Origin: Paraburkholderia lycopersici
GTDB lineage: Bacteria > Pseudomonadota > Gammaproteobacteria > Burkholderiales > Burkholderiaceae
NCBI RefSeq assembly: GCF_900096975.1
Contig: NZ_FMYQ01000029.1
Coordinates: 45,715 to 109,714, forward strand
Direction of reading: 5' to 3'
DNA length: 64,000 nt
How positions within the stretch are numbered: position 1 is the stretch's first letter; each line of letters starts with the position of its first letter. Below the pieces are notes generated by a model, which was not told where the DNA came from, ran no database searches, and worked only from the letters and a program-made list of their open reading frames with translations. A program made the translations under genes and the position numbers. This document shows, in pieces, positions 1 to 8,208 of the stretch.

Positions 1-110
1 ACTCGCCCGCCCGCCTAACCAACCGGATGAAACCATCGTGAAGTGAACAATAGGCGGCTTCCGGTCTCGCATTCCGCCTTTTTCTGCCATCGCGACCCCA
101 ATCGCCGACT

Positions 111-345
111 TCAGGCCACCGCCCGCTCCCGAATCTCGCTCAGCACCTGCACTATCTGCGTCACTGTCGCCTGAGGAAAAACACCGAACGGCCCGTGAAC
201 ATTCAGGTCTGTAAACGGCGACTCAAACAACCTGTCCGCCTCCATGACGCCGTTCTGGGTCAGTTCCTGCACAATCAGGTTGATAAATTCAATCTGGTTC
301 GGCGTAGCGGTTGTACCGTTGATGAAAGCGCTGAAAACAGCGCTT
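111..345 (-). pseudogene. C-terminal remnant of type I restriction enzyme HsdR
   Basis: Read on the minus strand, this stretch gives an open frame ending in TGA at 111-113. It contains phrases such as NQIEFINLIVQELTQNGVM, RLFESPFTDL and IVQVLSEIRERAVA. They match the end of the HsdR C-terminal domain of type I restriction translocases, which normally has a QieFi..ii..Lt..G.m core, a Y/FESPFTD motif and a terminal helix. Only about 70 residues remain of a subunit of roughly 800-1000. No start codon or helicase motifs are visible upstream, and the frame decays near position 345. The call rests on recalled family similarity; the stub is clearly non-functional as an R subunit. Confidence 0.6.
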
Positions 346-452
346 GTTGTTCCACAATGGCTCCTCGATACCGAATCCGGCCGGCTTCGTATTTATCGCA
401 CAGTTTGTGGGTTGGATTTTCCCGCCGTCGGACAAATTCAGCTGCGCCGAAG

Positions 453-487
453 AAAAAAACGGCGAGTCTGTCGGAAAACTCGCCGTT
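453..487 (-). terminator. Rho-independent terminator
   Basis: A perfect 10-bp inverted repeat (AACGGCGAGT / ACTCGCCGTT, at 459-468 and 478-487) is followed on the minus strand by a run of seven T. It lies 8 bases beyond the stop of the helicase gene that ends at 495 and fits a terminator for that transcript. Confidence 0.85.
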
Positions 488-494
488 CTGACCA

Positions 495-2195
495 TCACGC
501 AGCCAAGAGCTGCCCAAATTCAAAATCATTCTGTGCCGGCAGGAGGTCCTGCGGCACATCGAAAACCGTCACCTTGGAGGCAGGGAACCCTGCCCCCAAA
601 CGCTGCGTGCTTTCTTCTCCACCGGGCAGTCGACGCAGAACCATCGACCACCCGCCGGTCGCCCATTTTGTGCCCATATACACCCTGCGAAGGCCTTGGT
701 GTTCAGGACTGTTGGCGACGAACACTTTCCACGCACCCTTTACCGTCGCCACGCGCAGGCCGATGCGGGCCAGCTGAGCGACGATTTCCGGATTGCCCGT
801 CGGGTCCTCACAGACCCGCTGGATTGCTTCCGAAATTGAAAGGTTGCGGGTAACCAGCGCGTCTGCCTCCATGCACTTGAAAGGCAGAACGCGAGTAAGC
901 AGCGCCTCCAGGCAACGGGTCTCGTCAGCCACAGCATGCGCCCCGATACTCGACTCGATGTCGAGCATCTCGACCAGCACGTCCGCATCTTCGGCCGTCG
1001 CCGGCTGCGAAGAAACGAATGCCCAGTATGACGCAAGCAGCGTACCGACTGTATCCGCAAGGCGGCCATCGCCACCTGCGGCAAGGATGCGCTCGCGCAC
1101 AACCTTCTCCGATGCCTGGAATACACTCCAGCGACTGACGAAGCGACGAGCGAGACGTGGCCCCAATCGGCGGGCCTCATCTTCAGTCAACTGGATTGCG
1201 TCGGCCTTGCGGGACTTCGCTTCCAGAATGACCCAGCGTGAAAGGTCGGCTGGCTCCATCTTGCCCGGGCAAATACCGGCTGCCAGAAACGGGCTGTAAA
1301 AGCGATAGCTCCGTGTCGTGCCGCCAGGCGTTCCGCGAACAATTCCTTCGTCTCCCTCCTGAAGGCTGTAGGACATGCGTGCAATCTCAAGCGTGTCCTT
1401 GGTATGACGCCGCGAAGGGTCAGCCTCAAACTCGTCGAGAATCACTGCGCGGCCGGTACCTCCAAGTGCTTGATAAAAAGCGGCCATTGTCTGCGGACCT
1501 GTACACGCGTGCGCAACCGGGCCAAGCAACCATTTCGTCAACTCAAGCGCAGTCGACTTCCCGACGCCATGACGGCCGCCGAGAAACAGGTTGCTTCGGC
1601 GTCGAAGAGCAGGAGCGACAAAGGCAACACCAAGCCAGCCAAGCTGTAATTCAGGCGCGATTGGCTGTTGCCAATCAATACCCGAGAAAGCCCGCCGAAT
1701 CAGTTCGACCTCGTCGTCCGTCGCCTCCGGAGTAGACGCGTCAAAGCCGACATCCCCGCTCGCAGAATAAATCCTGTTCTCGTGAATGCCGTGCTCCAAT
1801 CGGGTCCCATCCGGGCGCCACAACTCGCGCCCATTCACCACCAACTGACCGTCGTTCATGAGCCAGACACCAGCCCTACGTTCGTAGGACTCGACGTATG
1901 GCCCCTTGGACTGACAGTCGCGAATGATGTCGGTCGCGAGCGCGCGGTGGTCAAACAAGACAACCTCTTTTTTGGGATGGAGGCGCGCATAGCGCTCTTC
2001 GCACCAGTCCGCACCACAAAGCGTCTTCAGTTCCATCTCCTTCATTTCAGAAGGTGACAGCTTGACGACGGTCTTCGTGAGCTCGCTCAGCACGACGCAT
2101 TTTGCTCCCAGCGTTCCGAGTGGCACATAGCCACCTCGAGCAGCGATGTTGCCGGATTGCAGGGGGGTGCCGTTAGCGTTGATGATGGTGGTCAT
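495..2195 (-). CDS. Phage/plasmid-type P-loop helicase (replication protein)
   Basis: The 566-residue protein has a Walker A motif GGRHGVGKST (about residues 206-215) and a Walker B motif VILDEFEAD (about 251-259). This is the layout of DnaB-unlike phage and plasmid primase-helicase ATPases (SF3/DUF927-like). No primase domain or zinc motif is seen in the N-terminal 150 residues, so it probably loads or unwinds without its own primase. The ATG at 2195 was chosen over the longer frame because AAAGAGGA lies 5 bases upstream; the extra 29 residues of the longer frame have no ribosome site. A terminator follows at 453-487. It is likely a replication or mobility protein of the island; its exact family is uncertain. 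Confidence 0.65.
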   Translation of the reverse strand: MTTIINANGTPLQSGNIAARGGYVPLGTLGAKCVVLSELTKTVVKLSPSEMKEMELKTLCGADWCEERYARLHPKKEVVLFDHRALATDIIRDCQSKGPYVESYERRAGVWLMNDGQLVVNGRELWRPDGTRLEHGIHENRIYSASGDVGFDASTPEATDDEVELIRRAFSGIDWQQPIAPELQLGWLGVAFVAPALRRRSNLFLGGRHGVGKSTALELTKWLLGPVAHACTGPQTMAAFYQALGGTGRAVILDEFEADPSRRHTKDTLEIARMSYSLQEGDEGIVRGTPGGTTRSYRFYSPFLAAGICPGKMEPADLSRWVILEAKSRKADAIQLTEDEARRLGPRLARRFVSRWSVFQASEKVVRERILAAGGDGRLADTVGTLLASYWAFVSSQPATAEDADVLVEMLDIESSIGAHAVADETRCLEALLTRVLPFKCMEADALVTRNLSISEAIQRVCEDPTGNPEIVAQLARIGLRVATVKGAWKVFVANSPEHQGLRRVYMGTKWATGGWSMVLRRLPGGEESTQRLGAGFPASKVTVFDVPQDLLPAQNDFEFGQLLAA

Positions 2196-2382
2196 ACATG
2201 TCCTCTTTGCAGTTTGGAACGCGCATGCGTCCCATTGGTTGATGGATGAAGTAGTCATCGGTCGGCCGCCGAAAGGCGGCACGAGGCATCAGCCAGGACA
2301 GCTGAGGGGTTGCAACACCCCGTTGGCACCACACCTCCTTTGCTGAAGTGTTGGTTTCGGTTTCCGGATTTTGAAAGAGCAT

Positions 2383-2405
2383 GCTGGGGGCAGGTCGCCC
2401 CCAGC
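2383..2405 (-). terminator. Perfect hairpin downstream of the HNH-like gene
   Basis: A 9-bp perfect stem (GCTGGGGGC / GCCCCCAGC) with a 5-base loop lies between the stop of the gene ending at 2548 and the start of the helicase gene. The T tract on the minus strand is weak (CTCTTTC), so termination is only plausible. The rest of 2196-2547 has a short GGGGT..ACCCC hairpin and the GTTAC repeats listed separately; no gene is seen. Confidence 0.4.
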
Positions 2406-2455
2406 ACTGTGTATACGGCGGGTGAAGGAAGAACTTAAGGGACGTGTCAGATACC

Positions 2456-2477
2456 GTTACCCAGTTACCCTTGTTAC
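2456..2477 (+). repeat. Three GTTAC iteron-like repeats
   Basis: GTTACC, GTTACC and GTTACT start at 2456, 2464 and 2473, so they are spaced 8 and 9 bases apart. They lie about 260 bases upstream of the helicase start. A mirror arrangement of the same words occurs at 9079-9100 and a pair at 14347-14360. Spacing near one helical turn and a position next to a replication-type gene suggest a protein binding site or iterons; this is inference. Confidence 0.5.
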
Positions 2478-2547
2478 TGAGGAATCGCAATCAGAGGAAT
2501 CGCGCGCTGTGGCGCCGCGCTGCCGCCACTGCGAAGCGCCACAGCGC

Positions 2548-3477
2548 TCAGACTTCGAGGTCCCACGCCGCGACGATTTTGCTCTCGTCTATACTGGCGT
2601 GCAGACGCCGATGTGTTGCTCCCAGTATGGCCTCGACCTGTTCGTGGCTATCCCGGTACCACTCAAGAAAGGCCTCAAACAACGTGGGTTGAAGCCAGAT
2701 ATCGGCGATATGCTGCTCGGACTGGATGGCGGGAAAAATCAGCTTGACCATCCGGTCAAACGACTGCTTCGCATGCAAGGATGCGGCGCAAGCTCGGAAA
2801 TGCGCCAAAAGTTGATGCCGTGTCTGGTCATATCCGTCGTCGCCGCACCACCGCATCAGCATGAGTTGAACCATCTGAGCGGTGGGCGTAAACAGGTGTC
2901 GTGGCGGAACCACCGCGAGCGGAAAGACCAGTTGCTGTTCGCCGGTCGCAGCGCACCAACCACCGTACACAAGAGAAGCCAGGCGCGCCCACTCCTTGGG
3001 CAGGAGTCCATCGACGGTTTCGTCCCATTGTGCAATCTCGACAATCTCCTCGAAGCTCTTGTCGCTCTTGGCCCTGTTGACACGCTGCGTCAGTGCCGCC
3101 AGGTTGGCCAGTGCATAGGTGCCATCGTTCAATAAGCGGTCGAGCGAAGGGTTGGCCGGAGACTGCCCCTTGAAAACAAACTCAGCGTGGGAAACGGGAC
3201 AATGCGTCCCGGTAATTTCGCGCAGCGTTGTCGGTGTGACTGAAGAGTCGACAATGAAGCCCCGCTTGACCGCGTTGATTCTCAGCCCCACCCACTTCGT
3301 AAAAAAATAGCGCGGCTTGGATTTGGGCCCACGGTAGGTGTCGAAAGCTGCCAGTAACTCGGGCGGCACCTTGGCGTCTCGGCGAAAACCGTACTGGGCG
3401 CAAAGCGCGCCCAAGGTTCGGCATTCACGGAGAAAGAGCTCACCGCGGTCGGCGTCTAGCATGTCAGAAGCCCGCAA
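2548..3477 (-). CDS. HNH-endonuclease-like protein of unknown role
   Basis: The 309-residue protein has a segment at about residues 90-140 that begins THCPVSHAEF, continues PSLDRLLNDGTYALANL and ends RVNRAKSD. This is the pattern of a degenerate HNH fold: a Cys-containing hairpin, then S.DR..N...Y..GN, then an N.AK helix. A second zinc cysteine pair is not seen. The remaining two thirds are not recognised. The frame starts at TTG 3477, only 6 bases after the stop of the PLD-type gene; an in-frame ATG lies at 3462, and neither start has a strong ribosome site. Tight coupling to the nuclease gene suggests a joint function, possibly defence. Confidence 0.5.
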   Translation of the reverse strand: MRASDMLDADRGELFLRECRTLGALCAQYGFRRDAKVPPELLAAFDTYRGPKSKPRYFFTKWVGLRINAVKRGFIVDSSVTPTTLREITGTHCPVSHAEFVFKGQSPANPSLDRLLNDGTYALANLAALTQRVNRAKSDKSFEEIVEIAQWDETVDGLLPKEWARLASLVYGGWCAATGEQQLVFPLAVVPPRHLFTPTAQMVQLMLMRWCGDDGYDQTRHQLLAHFRACAASLHAKQSFDRMVKLIFPAIQSEQHIADIWLQPTLFEAFLEWYRDSHEQVEAILGATHRRLHASIDESKIVAAWDLEV

Positions 3478-3483
3478 CGCCTG

Positions 3484-4701
3484 CTATCGCTCGTAGCAGA
3501 ACGCGTCAATGAACGCCATTCTTGAGTCCCAGATACGCCCGTCGAGGTCATCAACGGGGCGCTCTGCGTTCCACCATGGGCTGCACAACAGCGGTCGAAT
3601 CACGTGAGTCCAGTATGTGTCGATGGTCAGGTACGCCTTCCTGACCCCGATGGCCTCGGACAGCTTGTCCTTATTTGCGCTATCGACGCACACAAAATAG
3701 TCAGGGCGCTTCAACGCCAGTAGCCGGCTGGCCGTTGCCAGGCCGCCCCCGCGCTCCGCATCTTCAAACGACTCCAGAAACCTACCTTTGAATCTTTCAA
3801 AATCATTCTCACTGATACTTCCAGTGCGCGGAATGAAATCTAACGCAGCGCTGAAGCCTTCCGGGCGAGACTTCACCAGACTCTTAAACACGCCCGCTCC
3901 GACCATCGAGCCAAACCATGCCCAGTCCAGGTCCGGCACTTCTGCTGGCTTACTCTCGTTGCGCGCATATGTGCCAGCAATTGCCTTTCTCTGGCCCTCG
4001 GTCATATCCGCGAAACGCGGTATCTGCGAAAACCAGACCCGTGCATGGTCCATTATGCCGACGCGCCCTTCGACGTCATGGTGGGGGTCCGACTTCACAC
4101 GCTCGATGAATTCGGACCATTCGTCATCCAGGAGATTGCGGTATTCAGAATCTCCCGTCGGCATGTTGATTGGAAGGTCCTTCTCCAAGTCGGCTCGTGC
4201 GGCTTGGGTAGCTCGATGCTTCAGGCGATAAGCCCTCAGGAAGTCTTCACTAATGTAGTTTGATTCGGTCCAGGCAGACTCAATGGCATGGAGGATGTCC
4301 CGGTACAGGGCGTCTGACGTGTCGCCCTCGACATACAGCGCTGCCTCGTGATTTATCCCGAAGCCGGCTCGCGTGAAATTTGGGCTGCCCAAGACAAGCG
4401 AGAACTTGCTCGCAGTTCGGAAAAGGTAAATCTTGGGATGGAAGGTCCCGGCACTGCTGTTCGGAACCACGCGCGCCCCCGGGACATCGCGCAGTGCCTG
4501 CAGGAGGTCGGGGTCGGTTTGGTGGAAGTGCGTGCCTATCGCGAACCGCTTCACCTTGGCAGCGTTGCTCAGCAAATGCTTTGCCAAGGGGCTCATTGAG
4601 CCCCAAGCCACGGCCCAGTACAGTTCTTCGTGACCGTCGATGAGTTTTCGTACGGTCGATTCAAGGTCTTGGCCTTGCAGGTACTTCGGTGCCGTCGCCA
4701 T
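3484..4701 (-). CDS. PLD-superfamily nuclease-like protein
   Basis: The 405-residue protein carries one phospholipase-D (HKD) half-site: HPKIYLF with H88 and K90, then GSPNFTRAGFGINHEA with the serine and asparagine about 15 residues on. The N-terminal 120 residues fit the PLDc_2 fold seen in DNA nucleases and in restriction enzymes of the BfiI/NgoFVII type, which act as dimers with one HKD each. The C-terminal 240 residues (including a W-rich GSMVGAGVFKSLV region) are not recognised and could bind DNA or a partner. It is the first gene of the pair with the HNH-like protein. A nuclease role, perhaps in defence, is inferred from the motif. Confidence 0.6.
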   Translation of the reverse strand: MATAPKYLQGQDLESTVRKLIDGHEELYWAVAWGSMSPLAKHLLSNAAKVKRFAIGTHFHQTDPDLLQALRDVPGARVVPNSSAGTFHPKIYLFRTASKFSLVLGSPNFTRAGFGINHEAALYVEGDTSDALYRDILHAIESAWTESNYISEDFLRAYRLKHRATQAARADLEKDLPINMPTGDSEYRNLLDDEWSEFIERVKSDPHHDVEGRVGIMDHARVWFSQIPRFADMTEGQRKAIAGTYARNESKPAEVPDLDWAWFGSMVGAGVFKSLVKSRPEGFSAALDFIPRTGSISENDFERFKGRFLESFEDAERGGGLATASRLLALKRPDYFVCVDSANKDKLSEAIGVRKAYLTIDTYWTHVIRPLLCSPWWNAERPVDDLDGRIWDSRMAFIDAFCYER

Positions 4702-4887
4702 TCGCGGAGTCCGTTGCGTAACGTCGTGTTCGAGACCGGGCCACCGCGACGATAAAACAGTCTATCAATTGCGCAGACTAGCAATTCAAGAGAGCTAGTC
4801 GGCGACGGCGGCAAGCCGGGCATAACTGGTTTTCGGCAGCGTAGCCGGATTATTTAGCGTGACCAAGGCCGTTGGTCGTATCGCCGT

Positions 4888-5439
4888 TTAACCCCGCGCC
4901 CTGCTTCCCTTGACCAGACCAACGACCTTCGCGCTCTCATGAAAGGCTTCGTATGCTTCGACGATGCAGCGAAAGAGAGAGCGGTGGTCAGCCCAAAAGT
5001 CTCTTTCCCTCTCCGCATACTCCTTATGCCGGTCGGAGAGGAAAACTCCGGCCTCTTTCAACAATCCCGGCAGTCGCACCAACACGTTACCATCGGCGGC
5101 TGACGCGTCTTCAACCCGCTTCCGCGCTTGACGCGCGATGCTTTCAAAGCGGGCCTGACGTCGCGCCGCGGCCTTCGGGTCCCCGTTCTGAATCAACCAC
5201 GCCCGTATGCAATCGAGGTCATCTTGATACAGCTTCCGTAGAGCGGGGTCCACCCAAGCAGTGGCCTTCGTAGGCCGAGTCATCCGAATCGACGCTTGGA
5301 AGTCGTCTGGGTCAGCATCTATCCTGATGCTCGCGATGTTTACGGGAGGTGTTCGCCCGTGGATTTTGCTGTAAACATGGCGCACAATAGCCCGTGTGTT
5401 TCCCCTGCCCTTCTTGATTCGCACTGTTTTTCTGCTCAT
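4888..5439 (-). CDS. Hypothetical protein, 183 aa
   Basis: The ATG at 5439 was chosen because it lies 4 bases after the stop of the upstream gene and the longer frame runs back inside that gene. The protein begins with a basic stretch (MSRKTVRIKKGRG), has an Arg/Ala-rich helical centre (KAAARRQARFESIARQARK) and ends in a basic tail. No catalytic motif or membrane segment is visible. Coupling to the 289-residue gene upstream suggests the two products work together. Its function is unknown. Confidence 0.55.
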   Translation of the reverse strand: MSRKTVRIKKGRGNTRAIVRHVYSKIHGRTPPVNIASIRIDADPDDFQASIRMTRPTKATAWVDPALRKLYQDDLDCIRAWLIQNGDPKAAARRQARFESIARQARKRVEDASAADGNVLVRLPGLLKEAGVFLSDRHKEYAERERDFWADHRSLFRCIVEAYEAFHESAKVVGLVKGSRARG

Positions 5440-5443
5440 TTCT

Positions 5444-6313
5444 TCAATGCCCGCGCAGCCCTTCGTCGGCACCAAGGTCTCGCAGCACTTGAGAGCCTGG
5501 TCCATAGACGACGATTCGACCAAACTTGGGAAGCACCTCACGTAGCTCTTTCATTGACAGCAGGGCGCCCGCTCGTTCGCCGAAACGAGCGACGAGGTCG
5601 GGGTGCCTGCTCCGCCAGAGCGTCTGCTGTGGCGCCCAGCTATCAAGTGCCTCTCGGTGAAGCTCAATTGTCTCGTTACGCACACCCGCGAATTGCGGTC
5701 GCTGGCGTGTCGCCCAGAGCAGACCGCGCAGCCCCCATCCCGGACGGATGTCGTTCCCCTCCGCGCCGTACTCGATATGCTTGCAGCACTGCGTGATGCT
5801 CGCTCGAATCTCGCGGACGACCTGGGACCGCATCTTCCAGGTCCACGTTGAGCTATCGGAAAGAATCGTCTTCGGCTTGCCGGTCTTCTTGTCGTCGACC
5901 TTGTGAAGAACCGTTTTCGTCGCATACATGAGGACGTAGTCACCGAAAGTGATATGACCGTCAGCGGACATGGCGTCTCGTGCGACTCGCGCGTCTGGGG
6001 ATGATGGGTCCGCCAGGCCGCCCGCTCCAGGACGTGAGAGGAGCCACCAATGAACCTTTCCGTCCGACGCAAAGGCAATGAAGTGGGTTACAGCGCGACC
6101 CCGTTGCATGTCATAGTCGCGTTGCCGCTTGTTTCGTGTAATGGGATAACGCGACGCCATCTTTTCCACGAAAGCAGGAAGTTTGTGGCTGTCTATGACT
6201 CCACCACACCAAAAACGGTGCTTGTTTTTTCCGACTAGTAGCTGAAGCTGCTGCATCAAGGCGGTCGCGTTTCGTGGTACAGGCAGTTCCAGGGGGGGTG
6301 TTATTCGGGACAT
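5444..6313 (-). CDS. Hypothetical protein, 289 aa
   Basis: The protein is rich in W, H and R, for example HRFWCGGVIDSH, VTHFIAF..DGKVHWWLLS and WTWKMRSQVVREIRAS. No family is recognised. The ATG at 6313 has TGGAG 7 bases upstream; in-frame alternatives are GTG 6361 and ATG 6346, both with poorer spacing. It is the first gene of a minus-strand run that continues into the 183-residue protein (4-base gap). Three adjacent hairpins at 6439-6517 lie in its upstream region. The mixture of beta-like segments and basic residues would suit a nucleic-acid protein, but this is a guess. Confidence 0.55.
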   Translation of the reverse strand: MSRITPPLELPVPRNATALMQQLQLLVGKNKHRFWCGGVIDSHKLPAFVEKMASRYPITRNKRQRDYDMQRGRAVTHFIAFASDGKVHWWLLSRPGAGGLADPSSPDARVARDAMSADGHITFGDYVLMYATKTVLHKVDDKKTGKPKTILSDSSTWTWKMRSQVVREIRASITQCCKHIEYGAEGNDIRPGWGLRGLLWATRQRPQFAGVRNETIELHREALDSWAPQQTLWRSRHPDLVARFGERAGALLSMKELREVLPKFGRIVVYGPGSQVLRDLGADEGLRGH

Positions 6314-6438
6314 TGAGGCTCCATTAAGGGTTTTGTGCTCAGACATGTCCCGTATAGACACCTTTCTGCGCTACGTACCGTCTGGAGACATGGCGTACGG
6401 AACCAGACAATGAACCCATAAAAATTTTTTCGAACGAA

Positions 6439-6517
6439 CTCGGCGTCGCCGAGCACGGTCGAAAGAATTTTCGCGATTCGCGAGAATCGCAATTTGCTGT
6501 CCGTCAGACAGCAAATT
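6439..6517. repeat. Three consecutive perfect hairpins
   Basis: Three inverted repeats follow one another: CTCGGC/GCCGAG (6439-6453), GCGATTC/GAATCGC (6473-6490) and AATTTGCTGTC/GACAGCAAATT (6491-6517, 11 perfect base pairs). They lie 126-204 bases upstream of the gene starting at 6313. More GACAGC/GCTGTC words occur to 6577. They could be an operator, a leader structure or a replication-related site. Confidence 0.5.
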
Positions 6518-6840
6518 CCCGCCTGTCCAGACAGCAGAGACTCGGTTGTCGACAGGCAATTACGTGCTGTCTATCGCTCCGTAGCGCATCCGCTGCCGAC
6601 GAGGGCCATCGGTTTTCAGGCGCTATACGGTGCAGGATTTCTTGCGAGATGTGCCAACACTTCGCACAGGGTCAGCGGCGCCGCCAACGCCAGCCATTGC
6701 AAAACGTTCATCGTCAGCAGTGAGCAAACGTCGGCCGCCAACCGACCTTGCTCACATTCTCGTCATTTCTTCCGGCGTTCATCGGTTTGCCACCGATGCC
6801 GCAGCGCGTGATGCGTCTAAAAAGGGCGCCCGTCACGTGC

Positions 6841-8010
6841 CGGAAGGGGGGCGGAGAGTAATCCCCAACCTTTGGGTTGGGAGTAATCCTCCGCCTCTAC
6901 TTCATGGGGAGAGACCTGGAAACCCGTGCGATTCGGAAACGGCCAGACTGCGCATTAGTGCAACTGGGGCGATAGCCTGTGACCACCGGACTCATCATCC
7001 GGTGCAAGCGCCTGATTTGTCGAATGCGGTATGGCATCGTGATTCACGATGTCGAAGCCCGCCGTCGGCGTGCTACCTGTTGCCCCTGGAAAGGCGCAGA
7101 TGCACGACGAAAGGCCCCCACGTAGACAGGCAGGGCAGCGCGAGGCCGGTCAGCATTGCTGATGGGTCGAAGCCTGCTGGGCCGGACATGAAACCGAGCG
7201 AGAATCGGTGGAGGAGTCTGGCACGGGAGCGAAGGATGACCAGGGTCGCGCCTGGAAGTGCTTCGCCTCGCTGAGAGCAAAAGCGTGTAAGTGCCCGCGA
7301 GGGCATGGGGAGAGTAAGAACCAGCTAGGGCCTGCAGTGCCTGGAATTCCTGGAAGTGAACCGAGAACGTTGCGATGAGTAGCACCCCGCTTAATGGGTT
7401 CGGGGGTGCGAAATCGGGAGATGCGCCCGAAAGCAAAACGGTTCGCGAGGGACTGGTGGTCTGCTCGACAAGCTCGACAAATTTAACGAACACGAAATGG
7501 GCGGCGGTCCGGGGAAAGTGGCTCCCCCGGAAACCAACGCCTATGAGACAACTGCTCGCAATGAAGGCCGGGCCGCCAGCAATGGCGGAGCAGTCCCGGG
7601 ATGAAAACTGGAGCGTGCGGTTGAGCGGCCGGCCACTGTTATCACAGTGGTCGAGTCGGAAGAGTCGTGACGAGACTCAGTGATGAACGAGAGCCCGGGT
7701 GGCACCGGGTTCAAGAGGAACGGGCGTTGATGACAAGACGCCCACCGACCATGGTCCTGTCTGGATACCCCGCTTAGGGTGGCACCAAGGCGGGGATGAC
7801 AGGTGCACCATGGGATGGATGCCGGGGATGGTACCTCGGACGAACCATCAGTGAAGGCGAGGGAAATGCTCTTATGAGCGAAGGGCCTTCGCGCCCTGCC
7901 CTTGATTTTTCATTCGGACGACCGGCGGCTTTCCGCCGCCGGTTTCCTTCCTGAAAATCAGGGCTCGCGAAAACAACGGGCAAGAATAGCCCGCCGGAAG
8001 GCGGGCTATT
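6841..8010 (+). ncRNA. Putative large structured RNA (about 1.1 kb)
   Basis: No convincing gene lies in 6362-8208, yet 6841-8010 is packed with perfect hairpins. Examples are a two-tier hairpin at 6850-6895; GCACCCC/GGGGTGC (7382-7409); TCCGGGG/CCCCGGA (7508-7531); CCGCCA-GCAA-TGGCGG (7573-7588, a GNRA tetraloop); CCACTGT/ACAGTGG (7633-7650); GAGCCCGG/CCGGGTTC (7691-7712); GGGCGT/ACGCCC (7722-7743); and CCTGTC plus CCCCGC closing on GCGGGG plus GACAGG (7756-7803). A terminator-like hairpin sits at 7987-8008. Single strands are purine-rich on the plus strand, which suggests that strand is transcribed. A group II intron was considered, but no domain V or reverse transcriptase was found. The ends are approximate. 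Confidence 0.45.
7987..8008 (+). terminator. Terminator-like hairpin at the end of the structured region
   Basis: A 9-bp perfect stem TAGCCCGCC / GGCGGGCTA is closed by a GGAA tetraloop and followed by TTTCTTC. It is preceded at about 7922-7944 by another hairpin (ACCGGCGGC/GCCGCCGGT). It fits the 3' end of a plus-strand transcript. Confidence 0.5.
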
Positions 8011-8208
8011 TCTTCAACACCGTCGTACACCGCCTGTCCGGCGGCAACGGGAAGCACAATCGCTCATCTTGCATATTGCACATTTCTAAACCACCTGTTC
8101 GGCGGCTCACATCAAGCGCACTGCGCCTCACCAGAGAATTGCGCAATCGTGACCCGTGCCACGTGCAACCAGCGAGGCGACAATACCAAGGCAATTGACT
8201 TTCCTCTA

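Noticed and set aside
7044..7493. 149-codon frame on the minus strand inside the structured region
   Set aside because: It runs across several perfect hairpins, is rich in Ser/Ala/Arg and has no ribosome site or family; it looks like a chance frame over a structured RNA.
7777..7786. T-box riboswitch
   Set aside because: GGGTGGCACC resembles the T-box core, but no stem I, specifier loop or aminoacyl-tRNA synthetase gene is near, and T-boxes are not typical of this group.
6958..7900. Group II intron
   Set aside because: GTGCAACTGGGG near 6958 looks like an intron start, but no 34-base domain V, no branch-A domain VI and no reverse transcriptase were found.
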